From: Priestia abyssalis | Lineage (GTDB): Bacteria > Bacillota > Bacilli > Bacillales > Bacillaceae_H | Direction of reading: 5' to 3' | NCBI RefSeq assembly: GCF_002019595.1 | Contig: NZ_KV917369.1 | Coordinates: 3,426,624-3,490,623, forward strand | DNA: 64,000 nt | Shown here: in pieces, positions 32,669-41,527 of the stretch | Layout of the letters: each line of letters begins with the position of its first letter | How positions within the stretch are numbered: position 1 is the stretch's first letter | Translations under genes and position numbers: made by a program | Notes under the pieces: generated by a model | The model's input: only the letters and a program-made list of their open reading frames with translations | Database searches by the model: none | Told to the model about the DNA's origin: nothing

Positions 32669-33706
32669 TCATACCTTTTGATTCATTTTTTTAGTAGAGC
32701 CCCTTACTACTAATTCCACCGGGAGTGTAACCGTTTCAGCCTCTTGAACATGTCCTTCAATGGCATCAATGAGCGTCTGGGCTGCAATAACTCCTTTTTG
32801 GAATACATCTTGTCTGATGGTCGTTAAGCTTGGTGAAGAGTACGTACTGATGATTAGATCATCAAAACCGACAACAGAGTAATCATCAGGCACTTCCTTT
32901 TGGCATTCTTTCAATGCTTTAATCATGCCCAACGCCAAGATATCCGAACTGACAAACACGCCCGTCATTTTTTCGTTTGACCGAGCCATTTGAAGACCGA
33001 TTTCATATCCTTTTTCAAAGGAGCTTTCTTTCGCTTCAATTATCTGCTTCTCATCTAAAAAAAGATTTGCTTCCCTCATCGCTCGCTGAAAGCCGCGAAA
33101 ACGGTTGCTATCTATTGTTCCCCTAAGAACAGGGGCGACAAAACCTAATGAGGTGTGTCCTAACTCAATCAAATGCTTGGCGGCCAAATACCCGCCCTGT
33201 TCATCATCAATTCTAATGTTATGATACAACTGAGCGTATTTCTCGTACGTATCAATTAATGCGATAGGGATAGACAACGTTTTCATTTCTTCAAATATTG
33301 TTTGAGGAAACGAATTTAAAAAGATGATGCCGTCTAGATTTCGCTTTGTAATCCAATTCTTGCAATCCTCAGGTTTCCCTATACCGGAAATGAGAAAGTC
33401 ATATCCTCGTTTCCTCGATACGTACTCGATTCCGCTAATCAATTCGCTGTAATAATGATTCCCTTTAAAAACGGGAGCAAGCGAATCATCGACAAGAGGA
33501 ATCATGATACCCAACATGTTTGATTTTTTCTTTGACAAGCTAATCGCCGTAAAATCGGGATGATAGTTGAGTTCTTTAATCGCCTTCAGCACTCGTTCCT
33601 TCGTTTCACCGGACACTTTGTTCACGCCGTTGATCACATAAGAAACAGTAGCAGCTGATACTCCTGCATATTTGGCGACATCGCGTATTGTGACTTTTTG
33701 CTTCAT
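32669..33706 (-). CDS. LacI-family transcriptional repressor
   Basis: 345 residues: N-terminal helix-turn-helix (TIRDVAKYAGVSAATVSYVI) with hinge helix NYHPDFTAISLSKKKSN, then a periplasmic-binding-protein-like effector domain ending in IRQDVFQKGVIAAQTL. It faces the ThuA operon on the same strand, and matching palindromes flank both its own start (33716-33731) and the operon start, indicating autoregulation plus operon control. The inducer is probably the catabolised sugar. Start at 33706 behind GGAGGGG. Confidence 0.9.
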   Translation of the reverse strand: MKQKVTIRDVAKYAGVSAATVSYVINGVNKVSGETKERVLKAIKELNYHPDFTAISLSKKKSNMLGIMIPLVDDSLAPVFKGNHYYSELISGIEYVSRKRGYDFLISGIGKPEDCKNWITKRNLDGIIFLNSFPQTIFEEMKTLSIPIALIDTYEKYAQLYHNIRIDDEQGGYLAAKHLIELGHTSLGFVAPVLRGTIDSNRFRGFQRAMREANLFLDEKQIIEAKESSFEKGYEIGLQMARSNEKMTGVFVSSDILALGMIKALKECQKEVPDDYSVVGFDDLIISTYSSPSLTTIRQDVFQKGVIAAQTLIDAIEGHVQEAETVTLPVELVVRGSTKKMNQKV

Positions 33707-33715
33707 GTCCCCTCC

Positions 33716-33731
33716 AGTTAAACGGTTAACT
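33716..33731 (-). promoter_or_regulatory. LacI-type autoregulatory operator
   Basis: AGTTAAACGGTTAACT differs by one base from a perfect palindrome and matches the operators at 32603-32622. It overlaps the region just upstream of the repressor's ribosome binding site. A weaker half-matching sequence (GCGGTTAATCGG) lies at 33757-33768. Confidence 0.75.
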
Positions 33732-33810
33732 TGATTTGAATTTAGTATATATGAAAGCGGTTAATCGGTCAATTCATTTTTTTACTGATCCGCCTATTTT
33801 TTAGAAAAGT

Positions 33811-33855
33811 AACTTCCATCAACGAAAAAACCTTTATTCCTAACTGATGGAAGTT
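33811..33855 (-). terminator. Hairpin after the second ger operon
   Basis: Perfect 11-bp stem AACTTCCATCA / TGATGGAAGTT with a 23-nt loop, 38 bp beyond the receptor 2 B subunit stop. The left flank is A/T-rich (atttttta). Confidence 0.6.
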
Positions 33856-33892
33856 CAATGTACACAAGTCTTTCCTATTATTTTCCCGCACA

Positions 33893-34966
33893 TTATGTAT
33901 TCTTTACTTGAATCCTCCTAATGACGATATACCCAGCAATAATCAACAGTTCTAATAGCAATCCGAGCGAAGCCCACGTATAAAAAGAAAATTCCTGATG
34001 TGTCAGATTATCTTCAAACAGCAGAATGGATAATATCCCTAATAAAAGATACACAGGTATCATCGTCATTTTTCCCCTTCTCTTCATGAAAAGGCCTATC
34101 GTACAGTTCACCCCGTAAAGACTGAGAGCGAGTTTACAAATAAGTGTCGGTACCCAAATCGATAAAATCGCTAAGTCTAAACGATCTAAAAAATCGGTAA
34201 TGTTGATTTCTTGAATCAATATATAGTTTGGATATGATGAGTATTCTACAATGTCTGGCCCTAAAACAGCCGTTTCTAATAGCAGTGCAATGCACAAAAA
34301 AAACAAACCGACGGCTACTCCCCAGCTTGCCGCTTTTTTTAGATTGGCAGCCGGATTGACGAAGCCGGCAAACAGCAGTAATATGGCAATTTCGCCAACC
34401 CATGCTAAAAGAAAGAAAGTTCCCTGTAACAAATCCGGGAATCTCTCCGGCCTCAATACCGGCTGAAAATTAGCCAAGTTTATCTCATTCATGAGCATGA
34501 GCGGCAAAGAAAGAGTGACAACCGCGAGTGCGATAAAATGAAGGCCGCTCACCCTCGCGATGACTTCTAACCCTGACCACGTAATATAGCATAACGTTAG
34601 AACAGAGAAAATTGTCACGACGGGAATGGGTGTTGTCGGGAGCAAGACGGAACCAACGAAGTTCGATAATGCTCTCAAGTCTCTGATGAACAGAAGAACG
34701 AGAAAAATGAGAAAGATGATGGCCCATCCTTTTCTTATGATGGTTCCTTTCCCCTCATCTGAGTACAAATGGCTCCATACCCGTTCCCTTTTGCCTAACC
34801 CTATCCATATGACGGCAAGACCAAAAGGAAAAGCGATGACAGGGAGAAGCCAAGAATTTTGCTCGCTCACACTTGTAAGAAGCTGCGGGAGACTAATTAT
34901 ACTTCCACTAAAAATGAAATTGGCAATTAATAAGGCATACTGGAGGGTTGAAATTTGAGGCTTCAT
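33893..34966 (-). CDS. Spore germination permease, GerAB/GerKB family (receptor 2 subunit B)
   Basis: 357 residues with about ten membrane helices. ISTLQYALLIANFIFSGSII and the internal WSGLEVIARVSGLHFIALAV are typical of the family. It is the germinant-binding subunit of a GerA-type receptor. Its ATG overlaps the stop of the small D gene (ATGA), indicating translational coupling. Clearly diverged from the receptor 1 B subunit, so probably a different nutrient. Confidence 0.88.
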   Translation of the reverse strand: MKPQISTLQYALLIANFIFSGSIISLPQLLTSVSEQNSWLLPVIAFPFGLAVIWIGLGKRERVWSHLYSDEGKGTIIRKGWAIIFLIFLVLLFIRDLRALSNFVGSVLLPTTPIPVVTIFSVLTLCYITWSGLEVIARVSGLHFIALAVVTLSLPLMLMNEINLANFQPVLRPERFPDLLQGTFFLLAWVGEIAILLLFAGFVNPAANLKKAASWGVAVGLFFLCIALLLETAVLGPDIVEYSSYPNYILIQEINITDFLDRLDLAILSIWVPTLICKLALSLYGVNCTIGLFMKRRGKMTMIPVYLLLGILSILLFEDNLTHQEFSFYTWASLGLLLELLIIAGYIVIRRIQVKNT

Positions 34967-35184
34967 AGACGCACCACCATTTTTGTTAAAGTACTGAAAA
35001 AATGATTTAACAATTCCATAAATCCCCCTAAACGTATATCGAAAACGAGAGGAAGGGAAAAGATGAGAACGATAAAAGACAATCCTAAAAGAACCTTATC
35101 TTCGAAAACAGACTGTCCATGTGCGCGACCATTCATGATTAAAACAGCTACTAAGACAATAACAATTAAAACGATTCCTGTCAT
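34963..35184 (-). CDS. Small two-helix germinant receptor accessory protein (D subunit type), receptor 2
   Basis: 73 residues with two hydrophobic helices (GIVLIVIVLVAVLIM and LLGLSFIVLIFSLPLVF), located between the C and B genes and overlapping B by 4 nt. Same position and topology as the 76-residue protein of the first ger operon, though sequence similarity by eye is low. Role inferred from context. Confidence 0.7.
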   Translation of the reverse strand: MTGIVLIVIVLVAVLIMNGRAHGQSVFEDKVLLGLSFIVLIFSLPLVFDIRLGGFMELLNHFFSTLTKMVVRL

Positions 35185-35189
35185 AATAT

Positions 35190-36353
35190 TTACTCCTCTA
35201 AATTCAATCCTGTATTGGATAACCGCTGAATGTCCACGTTAATCCGAATATCTACTTTCACATCCGGAAGCATTTCTCTCCATCTTCGTTTCCACTCCTC
35301 AGCCCATAAACGATTTTCAGTTCGATATAAATACCACCCCAAGCCAAATGGATCGATTCCTTCCGATTTTGCATGGTTCACAATATCCATGATTTGTTTT
35401 TGAATGGCCTTTTCCATCTTTCTTTTGACCATTTCATACGTTTTTTTGTCTTCCATAATGAGATTTGGTTCGTTCTCCTCCAGTGTCCCTTTTGCGTCTA
35501 CATGGATAGTCAATGCCGGAACATTTCCGGTTACTTTATGGGTAAAACGCAGTTTTTCCTCGACAATTCGAACATTTAACTCTTCATCTTTTCGGACGGG
35601 AAAGGTAATGGCCTTATTTACCATTTCGTTAAGGAGCCATGTTACTCCGGCCGTTTCACTTTCGTTCGTTATAAAAGCAAGTTTATCATCCTTGAAGATG
35701 CCTACCCTTCTTATAGCAAGCTCCTCCTTATCCTCCTTCCCCTTACCCGTCTTTGTTTTCTCGATTTCTACAACGGGAAACAAAGGATCGACCCCTTCCC
35801 TTTTTAAATCCATGATTGTCTCCTTTACGGTAATGCCAAGCCCCGCTTTATCCATCTCCCTTATCGCCTCAGCCGGGATTTTTTCCAGATTGGTTTGTGT
35901 ATTTAAAAGCTTCGCCGCGCTCGTTTTAGAAACCAATATATAAGCAGATAAACGGGACTGGGGCTGAAGGGCGATCACATCCAATGCACGGCGAAACCCT
36001 TGCTGTGCGAGATTATCTCCAATGATTAATACTCTTCGATGGGCAAAATACAGGGATCTGGACATTCGTTTTTGCAGTCTATCGTTGCATTCACGAATAT
36101 TGCGGCCTGTTTCAGAATCAACATAAAAGGATGTATTCCCTCCTGTTCCTCCTCCCCCGCCGCTTGAACCTGCACCGCCCATTCCTCCCGGCAGCGGCAC
36201 CTGCACACTTACTTGATATTCATTCTCTCCCTTTTTATCGAATCCCGTGGCCGTAACAAAAGCAATATCATTTATTTCTTTTCGGTCCCAACAGCCGGCA
36301 AGAAAAATGCAGCAAATAGCTGTGATAATGGAAAATTGAATTTTTGTTTTCAT
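35190..36353 (-). CDS. Ger(x)C-family spore germination lipoprotein (receptor 2 subunit C)
   Basis: 387 residues with lipobox FLAGC followed by WDRKEINDIAF, the Ger(x)C start. Contains a glycine-rich insertion (GGMGGAGSSGGGGGTGGNTS, about residues 56-76) absent from the first paralogue, then LEKIPAEAIREMDKAGLG. It would be lipid-anchored in the inner spore membrane. Second gene of the operon, 10 bp after A. Confidence 0.9.
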   Translation of the reverse strand: MKTKIQFSIITAICCIFLAGCWDRKEINDIAFVTATGFDKKGENEYQVSVQVPLPGGMGGAGSSGGGGGTGGNTSFYVDSETGRNIRECNDRLQKRMSRSLYFAHRRVLIIGDNLAQQGFRRALDVIALQPQSRLSAYILVSKTSAAKLLNTQTNLEKIPAEAIREMDKAGLGITVKETIMDLKREGVDPLFPVVEIEKTKTGKGKEDKEELAIRRVGIFKDDKLAFITNESETAGVTWLLNEMVNKAITFPVRKDEELNVRIVEEKLRFTHKVTGNVPALTIHVDAKGTLEENEPNLIMEDKKTYEMVKRKMEKAIQKQIMDIVNHAKSEGIDPFGLGWYLYRTENRLWAEEWKRRWREMLPDVKVDIRINVDIQRLSNTGLNLEE

Positions 36354-36363
36354 TCTCTTCTCC

Positions 36364-37950
36364 TTAATCTAAAGAATCGCTTCCCTTTTTTGGAGACGGC
36401 ATTAAGTTAGAGGATTGTCTTCTTATATTTCCTGTTACGAGTTCATTCGGACGTCTTCTCATCGCCCACCAAGGAGCACGGATAAAAATGTCTTTAAGCT
36501 CATTCGCCTTAAGAGGGGTAACAGGAGACAAGTACGGTACCCCGAACGAACGGAGCTTACATAAATGAGTAAGAAGAATCAGTAATCCTAACACGATGCC
36601 GAAAGCCCCCAGTACCGCAGCCAATATCATGAAAGGAAATCTTAATAATCGGACTGTAATTGACATATTGAACCTTGGAATCGTAAAAGAGGCGATTCCT
36701 GTAACAGACACGATAATAACAATCGGGGCTGACACGATGCCCGCTTCAACGGCAGCCTGCCCAATCACCAGTGCCCCGAGGATACTCACTGCCTGCCCGA
36801 CGAGTTTTGGCAAGCGTATACCGGCCTCTCTTAACGCTTCAAACGAGATTTCCATGATCATGGCTTCGACGAAGACCGGAAAAGGAATGGCTTCCCTGCT
36901 GGCTGCAATACTGAAAAGCAAACTCGTCGGAATCATTTCTTGATGATAGGTAGAGACGGCGATATAAAATGCTGGCAGCAATAATGCAATGAAAATAAAA
37001 GCGACTCTCAGCAATCTCAGAAAAACCGCAATGTGAAAGCGGTGGTAGTAATCTTCCGTTGCCTGCATAAACTGCCAGAAGGTAACCGGCATAATGAGAC
37101 AGAACGGAGTTCCATTGACCATAATAGCTACCCTGCCTTCTAATAAATTCCCAGCAACCGTATCCGGCCTCTCCGTATTTTGAATCTGAGGAAAAACACT
37201 CCAGGGGCTATCCTCAATTAACTCCTCTAAATATCCACTCTCGAGCACTCCATCAATTTCGATTCGCTCGATTCTATTTAAAACTTCCTTGACCAATTCC
37301 GGCTTTGCGAACCCTTCCATGTATAACACCGCTATACTCGTCTGTGTTTCCTTTCCCACTTCTTTTAATAAAATTTTAAGCCGAGTGGAGCGAATCTTCT
37401 GGCGAACCAAGGCTGTATTTACACAGATATTTTCGGTAAACCCTTCCCTTGGCCCGCGGATGGCTGTTTCTGTTTCGGGTTCAGAAACCGCTCTCCTTAT
37501 TCCTCCCTTAGCATCAAGAATAAGGGTCTTCTCTGCTTGATCAACTAAAAGAGCCGTACTCCCGCTTAATACTTGTTTAATTAATTCATCCATTTTGTCT
37601 GTTTCCATTACCCGGCTAACGGCTACAATTTCTTCTTTTAATGTCTCTATTGTTACCTCTTCATTTTTCCATTCGGATAATACTTGATGAATGGCATGTA
37701 GTTGAATGCTGCTCGTATCGATGATTCCCTCAATAAAGACCATTAAAGCTTTATGGCCGTTGATCGACAAAGGTCTTAACACCACATCAGAACAATTGGA
37801 GAATTGATCTTTAAGTTCACAAAGATTATCTTCTAAGTTGGAATACAATCTTTGAGAGTTCTTGGTCTCTTGTTTTTTTTGTTCCAGATGCAGCTTTTGC
37901 TTTAGGGGTTCTTTATTTGCGAGCAGCTTTCTTATTTTCAACTTTCTCAT
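36364..37950 (-). CDS. GerA-family spore germination protein (receptor 2 subunit A)
   Basis: 528 residues; N-terminal soluble domain with AIRGPREGFTENICVNTALV and NTERPDTVAGNLLEGRVAIM, then membrane helices including ISFEALREAGIRLPKLVGQA. Paralogue of the receptor 1 A subunit over the full length. Begins the A-C-D-B operon; GAAGGGGAA precedes the ATG. Confidence 0.92.
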   Translation of the reverse strand: MRKLKIRKLLANKEPLKQKLHLEQKKQETKNSQRLYSNLEDNLCELKDQFSNCSDVVLRPLSINGHKALMVFIEGIIDTSSIQLHAIHQVLSEWKNEEVTIETLKEEIVAVSRVMETDKMDELIKQVLSGSTALLVDQAEKTLILDAKGGIRRAVSEPETETAIRGPREGFTENICVNTALVRQKIRSTRLKILLKEVGKETQTSIAVLYMEGFAKPELVKEVLNRIERIEIDGVLESGYLEELIEDSPWSVFPQIQNTERPDTVAGNLLEGRVAIMVNGTPFCLIMPVTFWQFMQATEDYYHRFHIAVFLRLLRVAFIFIALLLPAFYIAVSTYHQEMIPTSLLFSIAASREAIPFPVFVEAMIMEISFEALREAGIRLPKLVGQAVSILGALVIGQAAVEAGIVSAPIVIIVSVTGIASFTIPRFNMSITVRLLRFPFMILAAVLGAFGIVLGLLILLTHLCKLRSFGVPYLSPVTPLKANELKDIFIRAPWWAMRRRPNELVTGNIRRQSSNLMPSPKKGSDSLD

Positions 37951-38074
37951 TCCGATTCCCCTTCCAGCTTCTTTTTTTATTCTCTCGTCAACTGTGTCTT
38001 TTATCCATTATTTGCTCGTTATTATCCCCATAATGTGGAACTTCAGTCGTCAGGATAAAAGGGATAAAAAGAAA

Positions 38075-38171
38075 GAGGATGTGTCGAAAGGGTAAAAACA
38101 ACCCTTTTAACACATCCTCCTAAAAGGCCCTGTCATAAAAATCAAGAATTTCGTAACAGGGTCTTTCAATT
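38075..38171 (+). repeat. Repeat A copy 6 (full, two hairpins)
   Basis: Hairpin 1: 38075-38093 with 38101-38119 (GAGGATGTGT ... ACACATCCTC). Hairpin 2: AAAGGCCCTGT (38123-38133) with ACAGGGTCTTT (38156-38166), loop core cataaaaatcaagaatt. It lies upstream of the second ger operon and downstream of nothing on the plus strand, so here a terminator role is only useful for the minus-strand acyltransferase gene's antisense side. Confidence 0.8.
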
Positions 38172-38243
38172 GCACATATGAAATAACATACTTACATTCA
38201 ACATCATGTATTTTAATAGGCAGTGACTGACAATGATAGATGG

Positions 38244-39299
38244 TTAACCAATTTTTCTATTCTTTATCTGAAGTTTCGGAATCTCAGAGTCAAGTTTGAA
38301 TTTGTTCCGGTGAATTAATAAAAAGAGTTGGGTAATAACAACCATAAACGGTGATTTTTTATAGGCTAAATACTTCGGTTCCCACACATCCGCAAATTTG
38401 CCTTTATACTCATGCAGTCCGCGAAACTTATAAAAGGCGTCACCGTAGCGGAACACGAGCCGAGCCAATTTTTCATGAAAGAACGAGGACGAATAAGTCC
38501 CGACATTGGCAAGAGGCGCCATGCCTAAGCTGCAGCGGTCAAATCCGTTTTCCTTTGCCCAAAATAAAATCGAAATGAACAGCATATCCATTGTCCCATG
38601 CGGTCTGTCGGCTGTATGCCTCATGAGGTCAATTGTGAGCAGTTGGTCGCCGTTCGTATGGTCGGTCGCCAAAGTGGCAAACGCAATGATTTCTCCCTCA
38701 GGATTTTGAAGGATCGACACCGGAAACCGGGATACATATTGTTCAGAGAAAAAGCTGACCGAAAAACATTTCTCTTTTCGGTTGCTTAACCATGAATCCG
38801 AAACATGCCGCAGCTCATTCAGAAGCGCCTTTGAATACGGCGGTCTCAGCACATTGAACTGATAACCTTGTTTAATGAACTTGTTTCGTCTCGTTCTTAA
38901 TCTTGCCCCTTTTTTTCCTTCTAAAGTGAAGTTCGCCAAATTAACAATGGCTTCTTCTCCCAATTTAAAGAACCGGTATCCCACTTCATGATAGTGAGAC
39001 AAAAGTCCAGCGCTTATTTGATAATAAATCGGAATATGCCCGGATGAAGTACTAAACGTTTCAAACTCCTTTATTGCTTCTGCTAAATCACCCTTTTTTC
39101 CAATCGGATCTCCCAGTACAACAAACTTATTCCCTATTTTTTGATAGGAAATGATGACTTGACCATTGGCTGCCATATAAATTTTTTTATCTTTCAAAAA
39201 AATCAAATGGGCAGCGTGGTTTCCACCATATTCTTCTAAAATGGGAGCAATCGTTTCCAAATCTGCATCCGAACAAGAAAGCTTTTTATCCACTACCAT
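38244..39299 (-). CDS. Soluble MprF-type (DUF2156) acyl/aminoacyltransferase domain protein
   Basis: 351 residues matching the cytoplasmic catalytic domain of phosphatidylglycerol lysyltransferases (MprF; tandem GNAT-like fold): VLGDPIGKKGDLAEAIKEFE, RRNKFIKQGYQFNVL, DLMRHTADRPHGTMDMLFIS and KFRGLHEYKGKFADVWEPKY. The large membrane flippase domain is absent; only a hydrophobic patch near the C-terminus (FMVVITQLFLLIH) might touch the membrane. It may transfer amino acids from tRNA to lipid or another acceptor. The start at 39299 follows GGGGGG at 5 nt; the 14-codon upstream extension has no site. Confidence 0.8.
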   Translation of the reverse strand: MVVDKKLSCSDADLETIAPILEEYGGNHAAHLIFLKDKKIYMAANGQVIISYQKIGNKFVVLGDPIGKKGDLAEAIKEFETFSTSSGHIPIYYQISAGLLSHYHEVGYRFFKLGEEAIVNLANFTLEGKKGARLRTRRNKFIKQGYQFNVLRPPYSKALLNELRHVSDSWLSNRKEKCFSVSFFSEQYVSRFPVSILQNPEGEIIAFATLATDHTNGDQLLTIDLMRHTADRPHGTMDMLFISILFWAKENGFDRCSLGMAPLANVGTYSSSFFHEKLARLVFRYGDAFYKFRGLHEYKGKFADVWEPKYLAYKKSPFMVVITQLFLLIHRNKFKLDSEIPKLQIKNRKIG

Positions 39300-39503
39300 T
39301 GTTTCCCCCCAAAAAAGTTTTCCTGTTCTAAAGGATACCATGGATTGTCATATGACAAAACCCTTAAAAATGAGGTTTTTATTGAAAGGAAAAATAAAGA
39401 TGATAGAAATCTGGCGCAAAAAAAAGACAGCTGACCAACTGTAGTCCGCTGCCTAAGCTAAAGCATAGAAAGTTTCCATTTCATATTTATCCCATCCCAC
39501 TAC

Positions 39504-39632
39504 CTATTCTTCATGTTTTCCAATACAGCGCTCACATTCATATAAATAAGATTCGTGCTGCTCTTCAATTCGACTCCCGCACTCACGGCATTCCTTTTCC
39601 GGTAAATTACGGTAAAAATCTAAATTTAGCAT
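39504..39632 (-). CDS. yhfH: YhfH-family small zinc-ribbon-like protein
   Basis: 42 residues: MLNLDFYRNLPEKECRECGS then IEEQHESYLYECERCIGKHE. Two Cys pairs (CxxC ... CxxC) suggest a metal-binding knuckle, and the FYRNLP..C.ECG..IEEQ.E.Y pattern is that of YhfH. TGGAGG lies 7 nt before the ATG. Function unknown. Too short for a standard ORF cutoff. Confidence 0.8.
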   Translation of the reverse strand: MLNLDFYRNLPEKECRECGSRIEEQHESYLYECERCIGKHEE

Positions 39633-39834
39633 GTTCACAACCTCCATTTATGTTTTGTTAAATACATTGTATTATAACAGTTAAAAAATTTCAATATCTG
39701 TTATATAATTATTTTAGCATTTAAGATAAATTTTATGTGGATTTCTTAAAGAATAGGTCATTAAGACTACCCTTACATACCCCTTGCCCTCTTTTTTAGA
39801 TGGAGGTGCTTAACATATCCGTTTTTTAAACAAA

Positions 39835-39870
39835 ATACCCTGTTTGTTCCTACCGGAACAAACAGGGTAT
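39835..39870 (-). terminator. Terminator after the aldehyde dehydrogenase remnant
   Basis: Perfect 16-bp stem ATACCCTGTTTGTTCC / GGAACAAACAGGGTAT with a 4-nt loop and A-rich left flank (U-run on minus strand), 12 bp after the remnant's stop. Confidence 0.85.
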
Positions 39871-39881
39871 GATACTGTTCA

Positions 39882-40092
39882 TTAAGATTTATTTCGATTA
39901 AAAATCACTAGTTTCATTTCTGTCATTTCTTCAATGGTGTATTGGATTCCTTCACAGCCTGTTCCGCTCTCCTTTCACTCCACCATAAGGCATATGGTCC
40001 ACACGGAAGGCTGGAATATCATTAATCATAACACCTCCGACATGCAAGTTTTCTGCTGCATCTAACGCTGTATGAACATTTTCTGTATAAAT
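39882..40092 (-). pseudogene. Aldehyde dehydrogenase C-terminal remnant
   Basis: About 65 codons of an NAD-dependent aldehyde dehydrogenase C-terminus: [36 protein letters not shown], then a one-base insertion (AAAGGAGAGC where AAAGAGAGC is expected) shifts frame before [20 protein letters not shown]. The N-terminal ~400 residues, including the catalytic Cys, are missing; the remnant begins directly after the alcohol dehydrogenase stop. The original operon probably coupled alcohol and aldehyde oxidation. Confidence 0.88.
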
Positions 40093-40095
40093 CCT

Positions 40096-41244
40096 TTAAT
40101 AAGCAGAGTTGTAAATTTTTTCGATTTCTTGAACAGAGAACACCCTAGGATTATTTTTTAAGAGCCTGTCAATTTTGCTTGCATCTTCAGCCATTAATGG
40201 AATCGCTTCTTTCGGGACGTTAAAAGTGCGCATTCCTTTAGGGATATCGACCGCCTCACATAAACGGCGCATAGCCTCAACCGCCCGATCCGCCGCCTCG
40301 GAATCTGACAGACCCCAAACGTTTTCCCCTAATGCTTGTGCAATATCACGGAACCGTTCCACACAACTTATTTTGTTCCACTCCATCACATACGGCAGTA
40401 AAAGAGCATTGCTTACCCCATGGGCAATATGATATCGCCCCCCTAATGGATAAGCGAGTGCATGAACAGCCCCTACTCCTGCGTTTCCGAAAGCCATTCC
40501 AGCCATTAAGCTCGCAGTTGCCATATCCTCACGAGCTTTTAGATGATTCGGATTGGCATAGGCTTTTGGAAGGTTTTTGGCGATTAATTTCATGGCCCCT
40601 AAAGCAAGTGCATCTGTTATCGGTGAAGCGTTTACCGAAATGTATGCTTCAATCGCGTGGACAAGTGCATCAATTCCGCTGGCAGCCGTTACGGACTTCG
40701 GCATGGTAAGCGTCATTTCCGGAGCGACAATGGCTGTATCCGGAAGAATATGATCACTTGCAATTCCCTTTTTCAGCTGTGCTTCTTTATCTGAAAGAAT
40801 GGCAATATTGGTCACCTCGGAGCCCGTACCGGCTGTTGTAGGGATGGCAATGATCGGTGCTCCTTTCTCTGGAACTAGATCTGTTCCAAATAACTCGTCA
40901 ATGCTGCCTTTAAAGTTTGCATAGGCAGAGACGCTCTTAGCAATATCAATGGCGCTTCCGCCGCCTACAGCGATGAGACCATCGTACTTTCCTTCACGAA
41001 ATATAGATGTACATTCTTCTACAAGTGCAATCTCAGGCTCAGGTTTTACACCTGTATAAACCCCGAATGAAACCCCTTTCATTTTTGATTGTATTTGATC
41101 AATGATCCCTACTTTTTGCAGGATCTCGTCGGTAACGATTAAAGGTTTTTTAATATTCAATCGTTTCGTTTCTTGCAGTAATTGTTCTGTTGCTCCTTCA
41201 CCGGTAATCAATTTGTTTGCGATTTTAAATATTGCGATATTCAT
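40096..41244 (-). CDS. Iron-containing alcohol dehydrogenase
   Basis: 382 residues of the Fe-ADH (group III) family. NAD-binding GGGSAIDIAKSVSAYA, the PTTAGTGSEVTNIAI motif, and metal-binding region SGIDALVHAIEAYIS and GAVHALAYPLGGRYHIAHGV are all present. It oxidises or reduces short-chain alcohols and diols; the substrate cannot be assigned. A short upstream frame ends in ATGA overlap with its start. The downstream aldehyde dehydrogenase is destroyed, so the pathway may now be incomplete. Confidence 0.9.
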   Translation of the reverse strand: MNIAIFKIANKLITGEGATEQLLQETKRLNIKKPLIVTDEILQKVGIIDQIQSKMKGVSFGVYTGVKPEPEIALVEECTSIFREGKYDGLIAVGGGSAIDIAKSVSAYANFKGSIDELFGTDLVPEKGAPIIAIPTTAGTGSEVTNIAILSDKEAQLKKGIASDHILPDTAIVAPEMTLTMPKSVTAASGIDALVHAIEAYISVNASPITDALALGAMKLIAKNLPKAYANPNHLKAREDMATASLMAGMAFGNAGVGAVHALAYPLGGRYHIAHGVSNALLLPYVMEWNKISCVERFRDIAQALGENVWGLSDSEAADRAVEAMRRLCEAVDIPKGMRTFNVPKEAIPLMAEDASKIDRLLKNNPRVFSVQEIEKIYNSAY

Positions 41245-41345
41245 ATCTTAGCTCCCCTATCATTTTGCGCTTCCAAAATATTGTTCCCTGTAGAGGCAAA
41301 AAGTGAAATCGCCTTTTGAACTGTATCGGAAGCTTTTAATATCAT
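41241..41345 (-). CDS. Possible 34-residue leader or remnant ORF
   Basis: MILKASDTVQKAISLFASTG and onward, ending at a TGA that overlaps the alcohol dehydrogenase ATG (ATGA). Overlap and codon use suggest translation, but length is small and no family is recognised; it may be the tail of a deleted gene. GGGTGAATGATAGA precedes the ATG. Confidence 0.3.
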   Translation of the reverse strand: MILKASDTVQKAISLFASTGNNILEAQNDRGAKI

Positions 41346-41453
41346 TCTATCATTCACCCGCTTTTTCTCTACTTTCTTTTATTTTAATTAGATTTAAAGA
41401 AATTGTCCAAACAAGCCAACACTTATTTGGATAGATTCATATTATTACCAAAA

Positions 41454-41498
41454 AAAAGAAACCGTCATAATCCTTGTGATTAAGATGGTTTCTTTTTG
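41454..41498 (-). terminator. Terminator of the NitT/TauT-type transporter operon
   Basis: Imperfect hairpin AAAAAGAAACC / GGTTTCTTTTT with extra inner pairs and A-run on the left, 30 bp beyond the binding-protein gene. Confidence 0.8.
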
Positions 41499-41527
41499 AT
41501 TTAACTAATTAAACATGCATCATAAGA

